Under the pieces are notes generated by a model, which was not told the DNA's origin, searched no databases, and saw only the letters and a program-made list of their open reading frames with translations. From the NCBI RefSeq assembly GCF_001611795.1, contig NZ_CP015098.1:1364001-1428000 (forward strand): DNA of 64,000 nucleotides, written 5' to 3'. Origin of the DNA: Streptomyces qaidamensis (GTDB lineage Bacteria > Actinomycetota > Actinomycetes > Streptomycetales > Streptomycetaceae). Positions 35,024 to 43,371 of this stretch are shown piece by piece. Position 1 is the stretch's first letter; each line of letters starts with the position of its first letter. The position numbers and the translations under genes were made by a program.

Positions 35024-35887
35024 CTAGACCGCCCGCCGGGCGTCGAGGAACGCCTCCAGTCCGGCGAGGTCGTCGGTGTTGAGGTGGTCGACACCGGCGG
35101 CGAGCAGTTCGCCCCAGAGCGCGTCGCGGGCAGGCCCGGCCAGGTCCGGGGTCGCCCAGAACCGCACCTTCTGCCCCCGCTTGTGGGCGGTCCTGACGAT
35201 GCCCCGCAGCTTCTGCCGCTCGGCGTCCGGGAAGGCGCCGACCCCCCGCCAGGTGAAGTTGAGCGTCCAGTTGTCGCTGATCAGCGGGATGAAGGAGGCC
35301 GGTGCCGGGCTGCCGAGGTCGGCGAGGCGGCCGTCGTAGAAGGCGCGCCGGACGGTCTGGGTCTCCATGGGCGCGCGGGCCGCGCGGTCGCCGGAGATCA
35401 CGGCTGTGACCGGGCCGTGGTGGACGCGGCCGTGGGCGTACGTGGTGAACAGGTGCCGGTGGCGCCTGAGGTGACGGTCGAGTTCGCGGTACGTCGAGGA
35501 ACCCTCGGTCTTGATGTCGATGAGCAATTGCAGCGAACCCCGGTAACCCCGGTACACCGTGCCGCGGTTGGCGCGGACGCGGGCGGCGAGCGGGTCGAGG
35601 TAGAGGGAATCCAGGGTGCGGGAGGGGTCGAGGTCCTCCGGGTCGTGGGCGACGAGGAGTTGGTCGCCGACGAGGTAGATGTCCGCCTCGACGCTGCCGA
35701 AGCGGTGGTCGAGGGCGTCGAACAGGGGGCGCAGGTGCTCGTAGTCGTTGTGGGCGTGGGCGCGCCACAACGGGCGGGGCCTGTTCGTGCGTTCGCCGGC
35801 CGGTGCGGGGGCGGCGGGGAGGGCGATCGAGCCCGCGAGGGCTGCGCCGAGGGTGGTGAGGGCCGTGCGACGGGTGGTGAGGGCCAT
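35024..35887 (-). CDS. Secreted phosphatidylinositol-specific phospholipase C/glycerophosphodiester phosphodiesterase family protein
   Basis: 287 residues with a twin-arginine signal at the N-terminus (TTRRTALTTLGAALAGSIALPAAPAPAG). The TIM-barrel signature begins RAHAHNDYEHLRPLFDALDHRFGSVEADIYLV, where the His and E-x-D residues match catalytic/metal positions of this family; LLIDIKTEG and the C-terminal INTDD-like GVDHLNTDDLAGLEAFL follow. It is predicted extracytoplasmic, hydrolysing phosphodiesters of lipid head groups. The exact substrate is not predictable. Transcribed alone on the minus strand. Confidence 0.85.
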   Translation of the reverse strand: MALTTRRTALTTLGAALAGSIALPAAPAPAGERTNRPRPLWRAHAHNDYEHLRPLFDALDHRFGSVEADIYLVGDQLLVAHDPEDLDPSRTLDSLYLDPLAARVRANRGTVYRGYRGSLQLLIDIKTEGSSTYRELDRHLRRHRHLFTTYAHGRVHHGPVTAVISGDRAARAPMETQTVRRAFYDGRLADLGSPAPASFIPLISDNWTLNFTWRGVGAFPDAERQKLRGIVRTAHKRGQKVRFWATPDLAGPARDALWGELLAAGVDHLNTDDLAGLEAFLDARRAV

Positions 35888-36015
35888 GCTCTGCCTCCCT
35901 GGAGATGCCGTACGGGGACCCTGCGAGTATGGGGCCCCGGCAGCTCAAGGAGCAGGCCTGGGAACGGAGTTGGCCGGACCGCCGCCACGCGTTCACTTCA
36001 CCGGGCATGGCACAG

Positions 36016-36049
36016 GGAAAGGCCCGCCCCTGGTGGGGCGGGCCTTTCC
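36016..36049 (-). terminator. Strong hairpin terminator of the acyl-CoA dehydrogenase operon
   Basis: A perfect 15-bp stem (36016-36030 with 36035-36049) and loop TGGT lies 39 bp past the last dehydrogenase stop. It is flanked by A/T runs within the stem ends (GGAAA/TTTCC), so it could also work in the other direction. Confidence 0.85.
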
Positions 36050-36087
36050 GGGGAATCCAGCCGTGCAACGGCGTCGGCCCATGGGCG

Positions 36088-37170
36088 TCAGGGGGCCTCA
36101 AGGTCGGCCAGTGCGGCCAGTGCCTCCCGGTGGGCGCCCGCCGTGCCGTAGGCGATCGAGTCGGCCTTGGCGCGCTTGAGGTACAGGTGCACGGGGTGCT
36201 CCCACGTCATGCCGATGCCGCCGTGCAGTTGCAGGGCTTCCTCGGCGGCGTGCACGGCCACGGGTGCCGCGTAGGCCTGGGCGACGGTGACGGCCACGTC
36301 CACGTCGTCGCCGTTCGCCAGGGCGTCGGCGGCGTTGCGGGCGGCCGCACGGGTGTTGACGACCTCCAGCCACAGCTGGGCCAGCCGGTGCTTGACCGCC
36401 TGGAAGCCGCCGACGGGCCGGTTGAACTGTTTGCGTTCCTTCAGGTAGCGGACGGTCTCCGTCAGCGTCCACTCGGCGAGCCCGAACTGCTCGGAGGCGA
36501 GCAGCCCGGCGCCGGCGCGCAGGGCTCGGCGCACGGCGGGTTCGGCGTCGCCCAGCAGCCGGCCCGGCGCTCCGTCGAGGGTGACGGTCGCGAGCGGCCG
36601 GGTCAGGTCCAGGGAGATCTGGGGCGTGACGGTCGCGGTGGTGGCGTCGACGGCGTACAGACCGCCGTCGTCGGCGGGAACGAGCAGCACGTCGGCGACG
36701 GCCGCGTCGGCGATGCCGGTCAGTTCGCCGTGCAGCAGCCCGTCCTCGTGCCGGACGACCCGGTATGCGGCGCCCGGTGCGACGTTGAGGGCGACCGCGA
36801 GGGCGCCGATCGTCGTGCCGGTCGCGAGGTCGCGCAGGAGGTCGTCGGTGCCGCAGGCCAGCAGGGCTTCGGTGGCGACGACCGCGCTCGTCAGGTACGG
36901 CACGGGCGCGACCGCGCGTCCCAGTTCCTCCAGCACGACGGCGGCTTCGCGGTGCGTGGCGCCCTGGCCGTCGAGTTCCTCGGGAACCAGCAGGCCGGCG
37001 AGGCCCATGCCGTCGGTGAGTGCCTTCCACAGGGCCAGGTGGTGCGGGGTGCCCGACTCGGTGCGGGCGATGACGCCGGGGGCGTCGCAATGGTCGGTGA
37101 GCAGGTCGCGCACGGCGGCGCGCAGCGCCTCTTCCTCTTCCGAGTACAACAGGTCGCGCTCGTTCTTCAC
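36088..37170 (-). CDS. Acyl-CoA dehydrogenase family protein (short subunit)
   Basis: 360 residues. The acyl-CoA dehydrogenase fold is clear: EEEEALRAAVRDLL, GLAGLLVPEELDGQGATHREAAVVLEELGRAVAPVPYLTS, then YLKERKQFNRPVGGFQAVKHRLAQLW and EEALQLHGGIGMTWEHPVHLYLKRAK. The usual active-site Glu before the last motif seems to be in EEALQLHGG. Its start overlaps the stop of the preceding dehydrogenase (ATGA, 37167-37170). Such pairs form alpha2beta2 heteromeric dehydrogenases in actinobacteria, for instance in sterol side-chain degradation; the substrate here is unproved. Confidence 0.88.
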   Translation of the reverse strand: MKNERDLLYSEEEEALRAAVRDLLTDHCDAPGVIARTESGTPHHLALWKALTDGMGLAGLLVPEELDGQGATHREAAVVLEELGRAVAPVPYLTSAVVATEALLACGTDDLLRDLATGTTIGALAVALNVAPGAAYRVVRHEDGLLHGELTGIADAAVADVLLVPADDGGLYAVDATTATVTPQISLDLTRPLATVTLDGAPGRLLGDAEPAVRRALRAGAGLLASEQFGLAEWTLTETVRYLKERKQFNRPVGGFQAVKHRLAQLWLEVVNTRAAARNAADALANGDDVDVAVTVAQAYAAPVAVHAAEEALQLHGGIGMTWEHPVHLYLKRAKADSIAYGTAGAHREALAALADLEAP

Positions 37171-38348
37171 CGGGCCAGGTCCTTCCAGGCGACGTCCTTG
37201 TCGGTGCGCGGCTCGGGGGGCAGGCCCAGGACGCGCTCGGCGACGATGTTCAGCAGGACCTCGCTGGTCCCGCCCTCGATGCTGTTGCCCTTGGAGCGAA
37301 GGTAGCGGTAGCCCGCGTCACGGCCGGTGAAGTCGACCAGCTCCGGGCGCCGCATGGTCCAGTCGTCGTACAGCAGGCCCTCCTCGCCGAGGAGCTCCAC
37401 CTCCAGGCCGCTGATCTCCTGGTTGAGGCGGGCGAAGGCCAGCTTCATGCCGGCGCCCTCGGGGCCGGGCTGGCCCGCGACGAGCTGCTGGCGCAGCCGC
37501 TCGGCGGTGAGGCGGGAGACCTCGGACTCCACCCACAGCTTCAGCAGCCGCTGGTGCAGGTCGTGGGTGCGCAGTTCGGGCCGCTCGCGCCAGGTCTTCG
37601 AGATCGGGCCGATCATGCCGCCCTCGCGGGGCAGTCGCATGCCGCCGATGGCCACGCGCTCGTTGTTGAGCGTGGTCTGGGCGACCTTCCAGCCGTCGCC
37701 GATCTCGCCGAGGCGGCGCGTGTCGGAGATGCGGACGCCGGTGAGGAACACCTCGTTGAACTCGGCCTCGCCGGTGACCTGCCGCAGCGGGCGCACCTCG
37801 ACGCCCGGATCGGTCATGTCGCACACGAAGTACGTGATGCCCCGGTGCTTGGGCACGTCCGGGTCGGTGCGGGCGATGAGGATCGCCCAGCGGGCGACAT
37901 GGGCGCTGGACGTCCAGACCTTCTGCCCGTTGACGACCCAGTCCTCGCCTGCGCGCACGGCCCGGGTGCCCAGGGCGGCGAGGTCGGATCCGGCGCCCGG
38001 CTCGCTGAACAGCTGGCACCAGACCTCCTCCCCCGTCCACAACGGCCTGAGGAACCGCCGCTTCTGCTCCTCGGTGCCGAACTGGAGGATCGTCGGCGCG
38101 GCCATACCCAGGCCGATGCCGATGCGCCGCGGGTCGTTGTCGGGCGCCCCGGCGCTCTCCAGCTCGGCGTCCACGACGGACTGCAGGGAGCGGGGAGCGC
38201 CGAGTCCGCCGAGGCCCTCCGGGTAGTGGACCCAGGCGAGTCCGGCGTCGAAGCGGGCCCGCAGGAAGTCCAGGCGGTCGGTGGAGGCCGGCGGATGGGC
38301 CGCCAGCAACTCCCGGGTACGGCTGCGCAGTTCCTCGGCGCCGGTCAT
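37167..38348 (-). CDS. Acyl-CoA dehydrogenase family protein (long subunit)
   Basis: 393 residues. It contains FAD and acyl-CoA-binding landmarks: HYPEGLGGLGAPRSLQSVV, WCQLFSEPGAGSDLAALGTRAVR, NGQKVWTSSAHVARWAILIARTDP, and RYLRSKGNSIEGGTSEVLLNIVAERVLGLP. It is coupled at both ends: its start overlaps the quinone oxidoreductase stop (38345-38348) and its stop overlaps the shorter dehydrogenase. It is probably the partner subunit of the 36088-37170 protein. Confidence 0.92.
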   Translation of the reverse strand: MTGAEELRSRTRELLAAHPPASTDRLDFLRARFDAGLAWVHYPEGLGGLGAPRSLQSVVDAELESAGAPDNDPRRIGIGLGMAAPTILQFGTEEQKRRFLRPLWTGEEVWCQLFSEPGAGSDLAALGTRAVRAGEDWVVNGQKVWTSSAHVARWAILIARTDPDVPKHRGITYFVCDMTDPGVEVRPLRQVTGEAEFNEVFLTGVRISDTRRLGEIGDGWKVAQTTLNNERVAIGGMRLPREGGMIGPISKTWRERPELRTHDLHQRLLKLWVESEVSRLTAERLRQQLVAGQPGPEGAGMKLAFARLNQEISGLEVELLGEEGLLYDDWTMRRPELVDFTGRDAGYRYLRSKGNSIEGGTSEVLLNIVAERVLGLPPEPRTDKDVAWKDLAR

Positions 38349-39310
38349 GCTGCCTCCTCCATGACGACCGCGATCCTGCCGGTGGTCAGACCGTCGGCCA
38401 CCTTCTGCACGGCGCCGGCGGCGCCGCCGAGCGGCACGCGCTCGCTCACCAGCGGCTTGATGGCGCCCCGGGCGGCCAGGCCGGTGAGCTGCTCGTGGCA
38501 GTGCTGGACCAGCTTGGGGTTCTTGGTGTTGTACAGGCCCCAGTGCAGGCCGAGGATCGAGTAGTTCTTCACCAGGGCGTGGTTCAGGCCCGGGCTGGGG
38601 ATGGTGCCGCTGGCGAAGCCGACGACCACGATGCGTCCTTCGAAGGCGACGGCCTTGGCGGACTGGGTGTAGGCCTCGCCGCCGACCGGGTCGTAGATCA
38701 CGTCGGCGCCCCGGCCGCCGGTGGCCTCCTTGACGGCGGCGACGACGTCCTCGCAGCGCCGGTCGATCACGACGTCACAGCCCAGCTCGCGGGCGACGGA
38801 CGCCTTCCCGGAGCCGCCGACGACACCGATGACGGTGGCGCCGGCGGCCTTCCCGAGCTGCACGGCCGCGCTGCCGACCCCTCCAGCGGCAGCGTGGACG
38901 AGCAGGGTCTCGCCGGCCTCCAGACCGGCCCGGCGGTGCAGGCCGAACCAGCCGGTCTGGTAGCCGATGTGCAGGGCCGCTGCCTCGGCGTCGTCCAGGG
39001 CGTCCGGCGCGGGCAGCAGCGTGGCGGCGTCCGCGACGGCGTACTCGGCGAAGCCGCCGTGGGGCAGCGCCGGGTTGGCGATCACCCGGCGGCCGTCCTC
39101 GGTCTCGCCGCAGATCTCCACGCCCGGGGTGAACGGCAGCGGCGGCCTGACCTGGTACTGGCCGCGGCAGAGCAGGGCGTCCGGGAAGTTGATGTTGGCC
39201 GCACGCACCTTCAGCAGGACCTGGCCGTCACCGGGGGTGGGCGGCTCCACGTCCTGGAGCCGCATCACCTCGCCCGGCTCGCCGTTCTCGTGCACTTGCC
39301 ATGCCTGCAT
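38345..39310 (-). CDS. NADPH:quinone oxidoreductase family protein (zinc-independent MDR)
   Basis: 321 residues from ATG 39310 (MQAWQVHENGEPGEVMRLQDVEPPTPGDGQVLLKV). The longer open frame to 39466 runs into a tandem repeat and is not used. Medium-chain reductase fold: PFTPGVEICGETEDGRRV, LLVHAAAGGVGSAAVQLGKAAGATVIGVVGG (NADPH site), GADVIYDPVGGEAY and GRIVVVGFASGTIP. The zinc-binding cysteines are absent. It probably reduces enoyl/quinone-type substrates, and is the first gene of the three-gene acyl-CoA operon. Confidence 0.93.
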   Translation of the reverse strand: MQAWQVHENGEPGEVMRLQDVEPPTPGDGQVLLKVRAANINFPDALLCRGQYQVRPPLPFTPGVEICGETEDGRRVIANPALPHGGFAEYAVADAATLLPAPDALDDAEAAALHIGYQTGWFGLHRRAGLEAGETLLVHAAAGGVGSAAVQLGKAAGATVIGVVGGSGKASVARELGCDVVIDRRCEDVVAAVKEATGGRGADVIYDPVGGEAYTQSAKAVAFEGRIVVVGFASGTIPSPGLNHALVKNYSILGLHWGLYNTKNPKLVQHCHEQLTGLAARGAIKPLVSERVPLGGAAGAVQKVADGLTTGRIAVVMEEAA

Positions 39311-39362
39311 GCGGGGCCTCCACGGGGGACTGCTGTGTCTGACCGGGGTCGGTTCGCATACT

Positions 39363-39374
39363 AAGCGGTCGCTT
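39363..39374. promoter_or_regulatory. Probable TetR-type operator upstream of the acyl-CoA operon
   Basis: AAGCG-GT-CGCTT is a perfect 5-bp-arm dyad within the longer ATACTAAGCGGTCGCTTG. It lies 53 bp before the quinone oxidoreductase start. AAGCG/CGCTT dyads are common binding sites of TetR repressors of fatty-acid and acyl-CoA genes in actinobacteria. No TetR gene lies next to it. Confidence 0.55.
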
Positions 39375-39430
39375 GCCCATGAGGGAACAGGTGCCGGGCA
39401 AATCCCGCCCGGGGGATTCCCTTGGGTGGC

Positions 39431-39612
39431 GCGCCTTCCCTGCCCGGAGGGCCTCCCGTACGTCACGCGCCCTTCCCCGCCCAGAGGGCCTCCCGTACGT
39501 CACCGCCCTTCCCTGCCCGGAGGGCCTCCCGTACGTCACGCGCCCTTCCCTACCCGGAGGGCCTCCCGTACGTCACGCGCCCTTCCTGCCCGGAGGGCCT
39601 CCCGTGCGTCAC
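39431..39612. repeat. 36-37-bp tandem repeat, five copies
   Basis: Units start at 39431, 39467, 39504, 39540 and 39577. Each consists of a CCCTTCCC-type pyrimidine tract, the dyad GGAGGGCCTCC, and the segment CCGTACGTCAC containing the palindrome CGTACG. Copies differ at one to three positions. The last copy contains the TGA stop (39609-39611) of the XRE-cupin gene. The array covers most of the 298-bp gap between that gene and the acyl-CoA operon, and the gap holds no gene. Confidence 0.92.
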
Positions 39613-40181
39613 GCGCCCTTCGGCCGCGCCCGCACATGCATCCGCTCGCCCTGCGGCCCGAACAGGCTGAGGAACTCCACCGGCCCCTCCCCCGTCGACC
39701 CGAACCAGTGCGGTACCCGGGTGTCGAACTCGGCGGCCTCCCCCGCCGTGAGCACCACGTCGTGCTCGCCCAGCACCAGGCGCAGCCTCCCGGACAACAC
39801 GTACAGCCACTCGTAGCCCTCGTGCGTCCGGGGATCCGGCTCCTGCCTGCGCTTCGGTTCGAGGACCTTGTAGGCCTGCAGGCCGCCGGGCTGGCGGGTG
39901 AGCGGCCAGTGGGTGCGGCCGCCCATCACGATCGGCTTGGACCGCACGCGCGGATCACCGGTCGGCGGGGCGCCGACCAGCTCGTCCAGCGCCACCTGGT
40001 GGGCGCGCGCGATCGGCAGCAGCAGTTCCAGACTGGGTTTACGCAGGCCGGACTCCAGCCGCGAGAGGGTGCTGACGGAGATGCCGGTGGTCTCGGAGAG
40101 CGCCGCCAGGGTCACCTCCCGGTCCTTGCGCATCTGCCGCAGCCGGGGGCCCACGCCCGCGAGTACCTCGTCCGTCGTCAT
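39609..40181 (-). CDS. XRE-family regulator with C-terminal cupin domain
   Basis: 190 residues. Helix-turn-helix at about 12-66 (LRQMRKDREVTLAALSETTGISVSTLSRLESGLRKPSLELLLPIARA). The cupin sensor domain lies at about 110-185 (THEGYEWLYVLSGRLRLVLGEHDVVLTAGEAAEFDTRVPHWF...EFLSLFGPQGERMHV). Such proteins repress nearby oxidoreductase or amine genes and sense small ligands. It is divergent from the thioredoxin-reductase-like gene across 76 bp and likely controls it. The promoter appears leaderless, with TTGACA as -35. Confidence 0.93.
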   Translation of the reverse strand: MTTDEVLAGVGPRLRQMRKDREVTLAALSETTGISVSTLSRLESGLRKPSLELLLPIARAHQVALDELVGAPPTGDPRVRSKPIVMGGRTHWPLTRQPGGLQAYKVLEPKRRQEPDPRTHEGYEWLYVLSGRLRLVLGEHDVVLTAGEAAEFDTRVPHWFGSTGEGPVEFLSLFGPQGERMHVRARPKGA

Positions 40182-40186
40182 GGCCG

Positions 40187-40216
40187 TATTGCAGTTTCGG
40201 CAACGTTGTTTGTCAA
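40187..40216 (-). promoter_or_regulatory. Probable leaderless promoter and CAACGTTG palindrome between XRE-cupin and flavoprotein genes
   Basis: Minus strand: TTGACA (40216-40211), 18 nt, then GCAATA (40192-40187), placing the start of transcription at or next to the ATG at 40181. The perfect palindrome CAACGTTG (40201-40208) lies in the spacer, where a repressor would block RNA polymerase. Autoregulation is inferred. Confidence 0.5.
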
Positions 40217-40257
40217 TCCCGCGGGGCCGGGCGACGCTCGGCAGCGGAGGTGGTCAC

Positions 40258-41199
40258 ATGACCGAGAAGTACGCAGTGGTCGTCATCGGCGGGGGCACGG
40301 CGGGCCTGTCCGCCGCGCTGGTGCTGGGACGGGCCCGGCACCGCACGCTGGTGATCGACGCAGGTGAGCCGCGCAACGCGCCCGCCGCGCACATGCAGGG
40401 CTACCTGTCCCGGGACGGCATGCCGCCCGCCGAGTTCCTGGCCGCCGGCCGGGAGGAGATCGCGCGCTACGGCGTGGAGCTCGTACGGGACCGGGTGGTG
40501 GAGGTGGAGAAGGGCGCGGACTTCACAGTGGTGGCGGCCGGCGGCCGGAGCGTGCGGGCCCGGCGGCTCGTCGTGGCCACGGGTCTGAAGGACGAGCTGC
40601 CCGCGGTGCCCGGGGTCGCCGAGCGATTCGGCCGGGACGTGCTGCACTGCCCCTTCTGCCACGGCTGGGAGGTGCGCGACCAGCCGTTCGGGGTGCTGGC
40701 CACGAGCCCGGCGAGCGTGCACCAGGCGCTGATGGTGTCCCAGTGGTCGAAGGACGTGCGGTTCTTCCTGCACACGGTCGCCGAGGAGGAACTGTCCGAC
40801 GAGGATCTGCGCCGGCTCGCCGCGGCCGGGGTGGATGTGGTGCCCGGGGAGGTCGCGGAGCTGGTGACCGAGGACGACCGGCTCACCGGCGTCCGGCTCG
40901 CGGGAGGTACGACGCACCCCCGCTCGGTGCTCTTCACCGCCCCGCGGGCCGTACCGCAGACCGGCCTGCTGGAGCGGCTCGGGGCCGAGCTGCACGAGAC
41001 GCCGTTCGGCGCGTATCCGGTCGTCGACGCGACCGGCCTGACGACCGTGCCCGGCGTGTGGGCCGCGGGCAACGCCGTCGGCTTCGCCGAGCAGGTTGTG
41101 CACGCGGCGAGCGGCGGGTACCGGGCGGCGTCCGCGATCGTCGGGGACCTGCTGATGACGGACCTCGACGCGGCAGTGCGGCGGCAGAGCCCCGCGTGA
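40258..41199 (+). CDS. NAD(P)/FAD-dependent oxidoreductase, thioredoxin-reductase-like
   Basis: 313 residues from ATG 40258, with GGAGG 8 nt upstream. FAD-binding GGGTAGLSAALVLGRARHRTLVIDAGEPRN, a redox-active-type CPFCHGWE (about residue 140), and C-terminal VWAAGNAVGFAEQVVHAASGGYRAASAI. It lacks a typical full NADPH GxGxxA motif; the equivalent region reads GVLATSPASVHQAL. This matches the small low-molecular-weight TrxR-like family (including DepH/HlmI-like dithiol oxidases and ferredoxin-dependent reductases). The physiological partner is unknown. Confidence 0.87.
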   Translation: MTEKYAVVVIGGGTAGLSAALVLGRARHRTLVIDAGEPRNAPAAHMQGYLSRDGMPPAEFLAAGREEIARYGVELVRDRVVEVEKGADFTVVAAGGRSVRARRLVVATGLKDELPAVPGVAERFGRDVLHCPFCHGWEVRDQPFGVLATSPASVHQALMVSQWSKDVRFFLHTVAEEELSDEDLRRLAAAGVDVVPGEVAELVTEDDRLTGVRLAGGTTHPRSVLFTAPRAVPQTGLLERLGAELHETPFGAYPVVDATGLTTVPGVWAAGNAVGFAEQVVHAASGGYRAASAIVGDLLMTDLDAAVRRQSPA

Positions 41200-41230
41200 C
41201 CACGCGACGCTCACCGGGCCCCGGCCCGGG

Positions 41231-41671
41231 TCAGGACAGGCGCAGATCGATCCAGGGAACGGTTTCGCCCGGCAGCACATACCGCTCGATCTCGACGAAG
41301 CCGTGCGTGCGGGCGAACCGCAGCCCGTCCTCGTTCGAGGACAGGACCACCGTTTCGATCACCCTGGCTCCCGACTGCCGTGCCCGGTCCAGCCCGCGCG
41401 CATAGAGCTCCCCGCCGAATCCCTGCCCGCGGTGGGGGCCGAGCACGCGGGCGATCACCGTGGCCGTCGCGGTGTCGTCCGCCGGCGGGCGTACGGTGCT
41501 GCAGCCCACGAGCACATCACCGAGGTGGGCGACTTCCAGGTGATGGCGCTCGGCCCGGTCGCGCACGTCGTCCATCGACAGATGGTGCGTGGGAATGACC
41601 GTGTTGTGGACGTGCTGCCAGTCCCAAAGCGCGCTGTCGTCGTCAGGCCGGCGGATGCGGAGTTCGGGCAT
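41231..41671 (-). CDS. GNAT-family N-acetyltransferase
   Basis: 146 residues from ATG 41671 (MPELRIRRPDDDSALWDWQHVHN). The motif A region is ATVIARVLGPHRGQGFGGELYARGLDRARQSGARVIET (R-x-x-G-x-G-x variant), with SSNEDGLRFARTHGFVEIERYVL as motif B. The 12-residue longer in-frame start has no clear SD either. The substrate is unknown. Isolated on the minus strand between two plus-strand genes. Confidence 0.85.
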   Translation of the reverse strand: MPELRIRRPDDDSALWDWQHVHNTVIPTHHLSMDDVRDRAERHHLEVAHLGDVLVGCSTVRPPADDTATATVIARVLGPHRGQGFGGELYARGLDRARQSGARVIETVVLSSNEDGLRFARTHGFVEIERYVLPGETVPWIDLRLS

Positions 41672-41832
41672 CGCAGCAGAACAACCCGCGTGCGCCGGGT
41701 ACGTCAACTGGTCTGCTGCCGCGCCGCCGAAGCGGGGCGGGGCCGATGCCGCACGCCCGGCGAAGCCGTGCCGGGGCCGACGGACCCGGTCGCCCAGGTG
41801 TAGAGGCCCCCTCCGGGGTGCACCATGGCTGC

Positions 41833-43371
41833 ATGCTGCTGCACCGGCTGGCCCGAGTGTCCCGGGAGGTCGCCGCCACCTCGGCGCGGTCCCGGAAGAC
41901 GGCCCTGCTCGCGGAGCTCTTCCGGGACGCCGAGGCGCAGGACGTGCCGATCGTCATCCCGTACCTGGCGGGACGGCTGCCGCAGGGGCGGATCGGCGTC
42001 GGCTGGAAGGTGCTGAGCCGCCCGGTCGCCCCGGCGGCCGAGCCGGGTCTGACCGTGCGGGACGTGGACGCCCGGCTCGCGGAGCTCGCCGCGGTGTCCG
42101 GTCCGGGTTCCCAGGCGGAACGGACCCGGCTGGTCGCGGAGTTGATGGGCGCGGCCACCGAGACCGAGCAGCGGTTCCTGCTCGGCCTGCTCACCGGCGA
42201 GGTCCGGCAGGGCGCCCTGGACGCGGTGGCGGTCGAGGGACTGGCCCAGGCGACGGGTGCGCCTTCCGCGGACGTACGGCGGGCCGTGATGCTCGCGGGT
42301 TCCCTCCAGACGGTGGCCGAGGCGCTGCTCGCGGACGGCCCCGCCTGCCTCGACCGCTTCCGTCTCACCGTGGGCCGCCCGGTGCTGCCGATGCTGGCGC
42401 ACAGCGCCTCCTCGGTGGCCGAGGCGGTCGACAAGCTGGGCGCCTGCGCGGTGGAGGAGAAGCTGGACGGCATCCGCGTCCAGGTGCACCGCGACGGCGA
42501 CACCGTGCGGCTCTACACCCGCACCCTGGACGACATCACCGACCGTCTGCCCGAAGTGACGGCCGCCGCACTGGAGTTGCGGGGCGAGCGGTTCATCCTG
42601 GACGGCGAGGTGATCTCCTTCGACGAGGGCGGGCGCCCCCGCTCCTTCCAGGAGACCGCCGGCCGGGTCGGCTCCCGCACGGACGTGGCGACGGCCGCCC
42701 GCGCGGTGCCGGTCTCCCCCGTCTTCTTCGACGCGCTGTCCGTCGACGGCCATGACCTGCTCGACCTGCCCTTCGCCGAGCGGCACGCCGAGCTGGCCCG
42801 CCTGGTGCCCGAGCCGATGCGGGTGCGGCGCACGCTGGTGTCCGGGCCGGACGACACGCCCGCGGCGGAGGAGTTCCTGGCCGAGACCCTGAAGCGCGGC
42901 CACGAGGGCGTCGTCGCCAAGGCGCTCGACGCCCCCTACAGCGCGGGGCGGCGCGGCGCCTCCTGGCTGAAGGTCAAACCCGTCCACACCCTCGACCTGG
43001 TCGTGCTGGCCGCCGAGTGGGGCCACGGCCGCCGCACCGGCAAGCTCTCCAACCTCCACCTGGGCGCCCGCACCGCCGACGGCGGCCTCGCCATGCTCGG
43101 CAAGACCTTCAAGGGCATGACCGACGCGATGCTCACCTGGCAGACCGAACGGCTCCAGCAACTCGCCGTCGAGACCACCGGCTACGTGGTGACCGTTCGT
43201 CCGGAACTCGTCGTCGAGATCGCCTACGACGGACTGCAGCGCTCCACCCGCTACCCGGCCGGCGTGACCCTGCGTTTCGCCCGGGTGGTCCGCTACCGGG
43301 AGGACAAGCGCCCGGAGGACGCCGACACGGTCGAGACGCTGCTGGCGGCTCATCCGGAGGTGAAGCCGTGA
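41833..43371 (+). CDS. ATP-dependent DNA ligase (LigB-like)
   Basis: 512 residues from ATG 41833 (MLLHRLARVSREVAATSARSRKTALL). An N-terminal helical DNA-binding domain (to about 185) is followed by nucleotidyltransferase motif I EEKLDGIRVQ with the adenylated Lys (about 207), RFILDGEVISF (motif III), FFDALSVDG, GHEGVVAKALDAPYSAGRRGASWLKVKPVHTLDLVVLAAEWGHGRR (motifs IV-V) and a C-terminal OB fold ending RYREDKRPEDADTV. It joins nicks using ATP and resembles mycobacterial LigB rather than the NHEJ LigD. It is coupled to a NUDIX gene (GTGA). Confidence 0.95.
   Translation: MLLHRLARVSREVAATSARSRKTALLAELFRDAEAQDVPIVIPYLAGRLPQGRIGVGWKVLSRPVAPAAEPGLTVRDVDARLAELAAVSGPGSQAERTRLVAELMGAATETEQRFLLGLLTGEVRQGALDAVAVEGLAQATGAPSADVRRAVMLAGSLQTVAEALLADGPACLDRFRLTVGRPVLPMLAHSASSVAEAVDKLGACAVEEKLDGIRVQVHRDGDTVRLYTRTLDDITDRLPEVTAAALELRGERFILDGEVISFDEGGRPRSFQETAGRVGSRTDVATAARAVPVSPVFFDALSVDGHDLLDLPFAERHAELARLVPEPMRVRRTLVSGPDDTPAAEEFLAETLKRGHEGVVAKALDAPYSAGRRGASWLKVKPVHTLDLVVLAAEWGHGRRTGKLSNLHLGARTADGGLAMLGKTFKGMTDAMLTWQTERLQQLAVETTGYVVTVRPELVVEIAYDGLQRSTRYPAGVTLRFARVVRYREDKRPEDADTVETLLAAHPEVKP

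Noticed and set aside
39311-39466. N-terminal extension of the quinone oxidoreductase to 39466
   Set aside because: The extension would be translated through the tandem repeat; the MQAWQV start at 39310 matches the family N-terminus.
39420-39612. CRISPR array
   Set aside because: The repeats are contiguous 36-37-bp units with no unique spacers, and no cas genes lie nearby.
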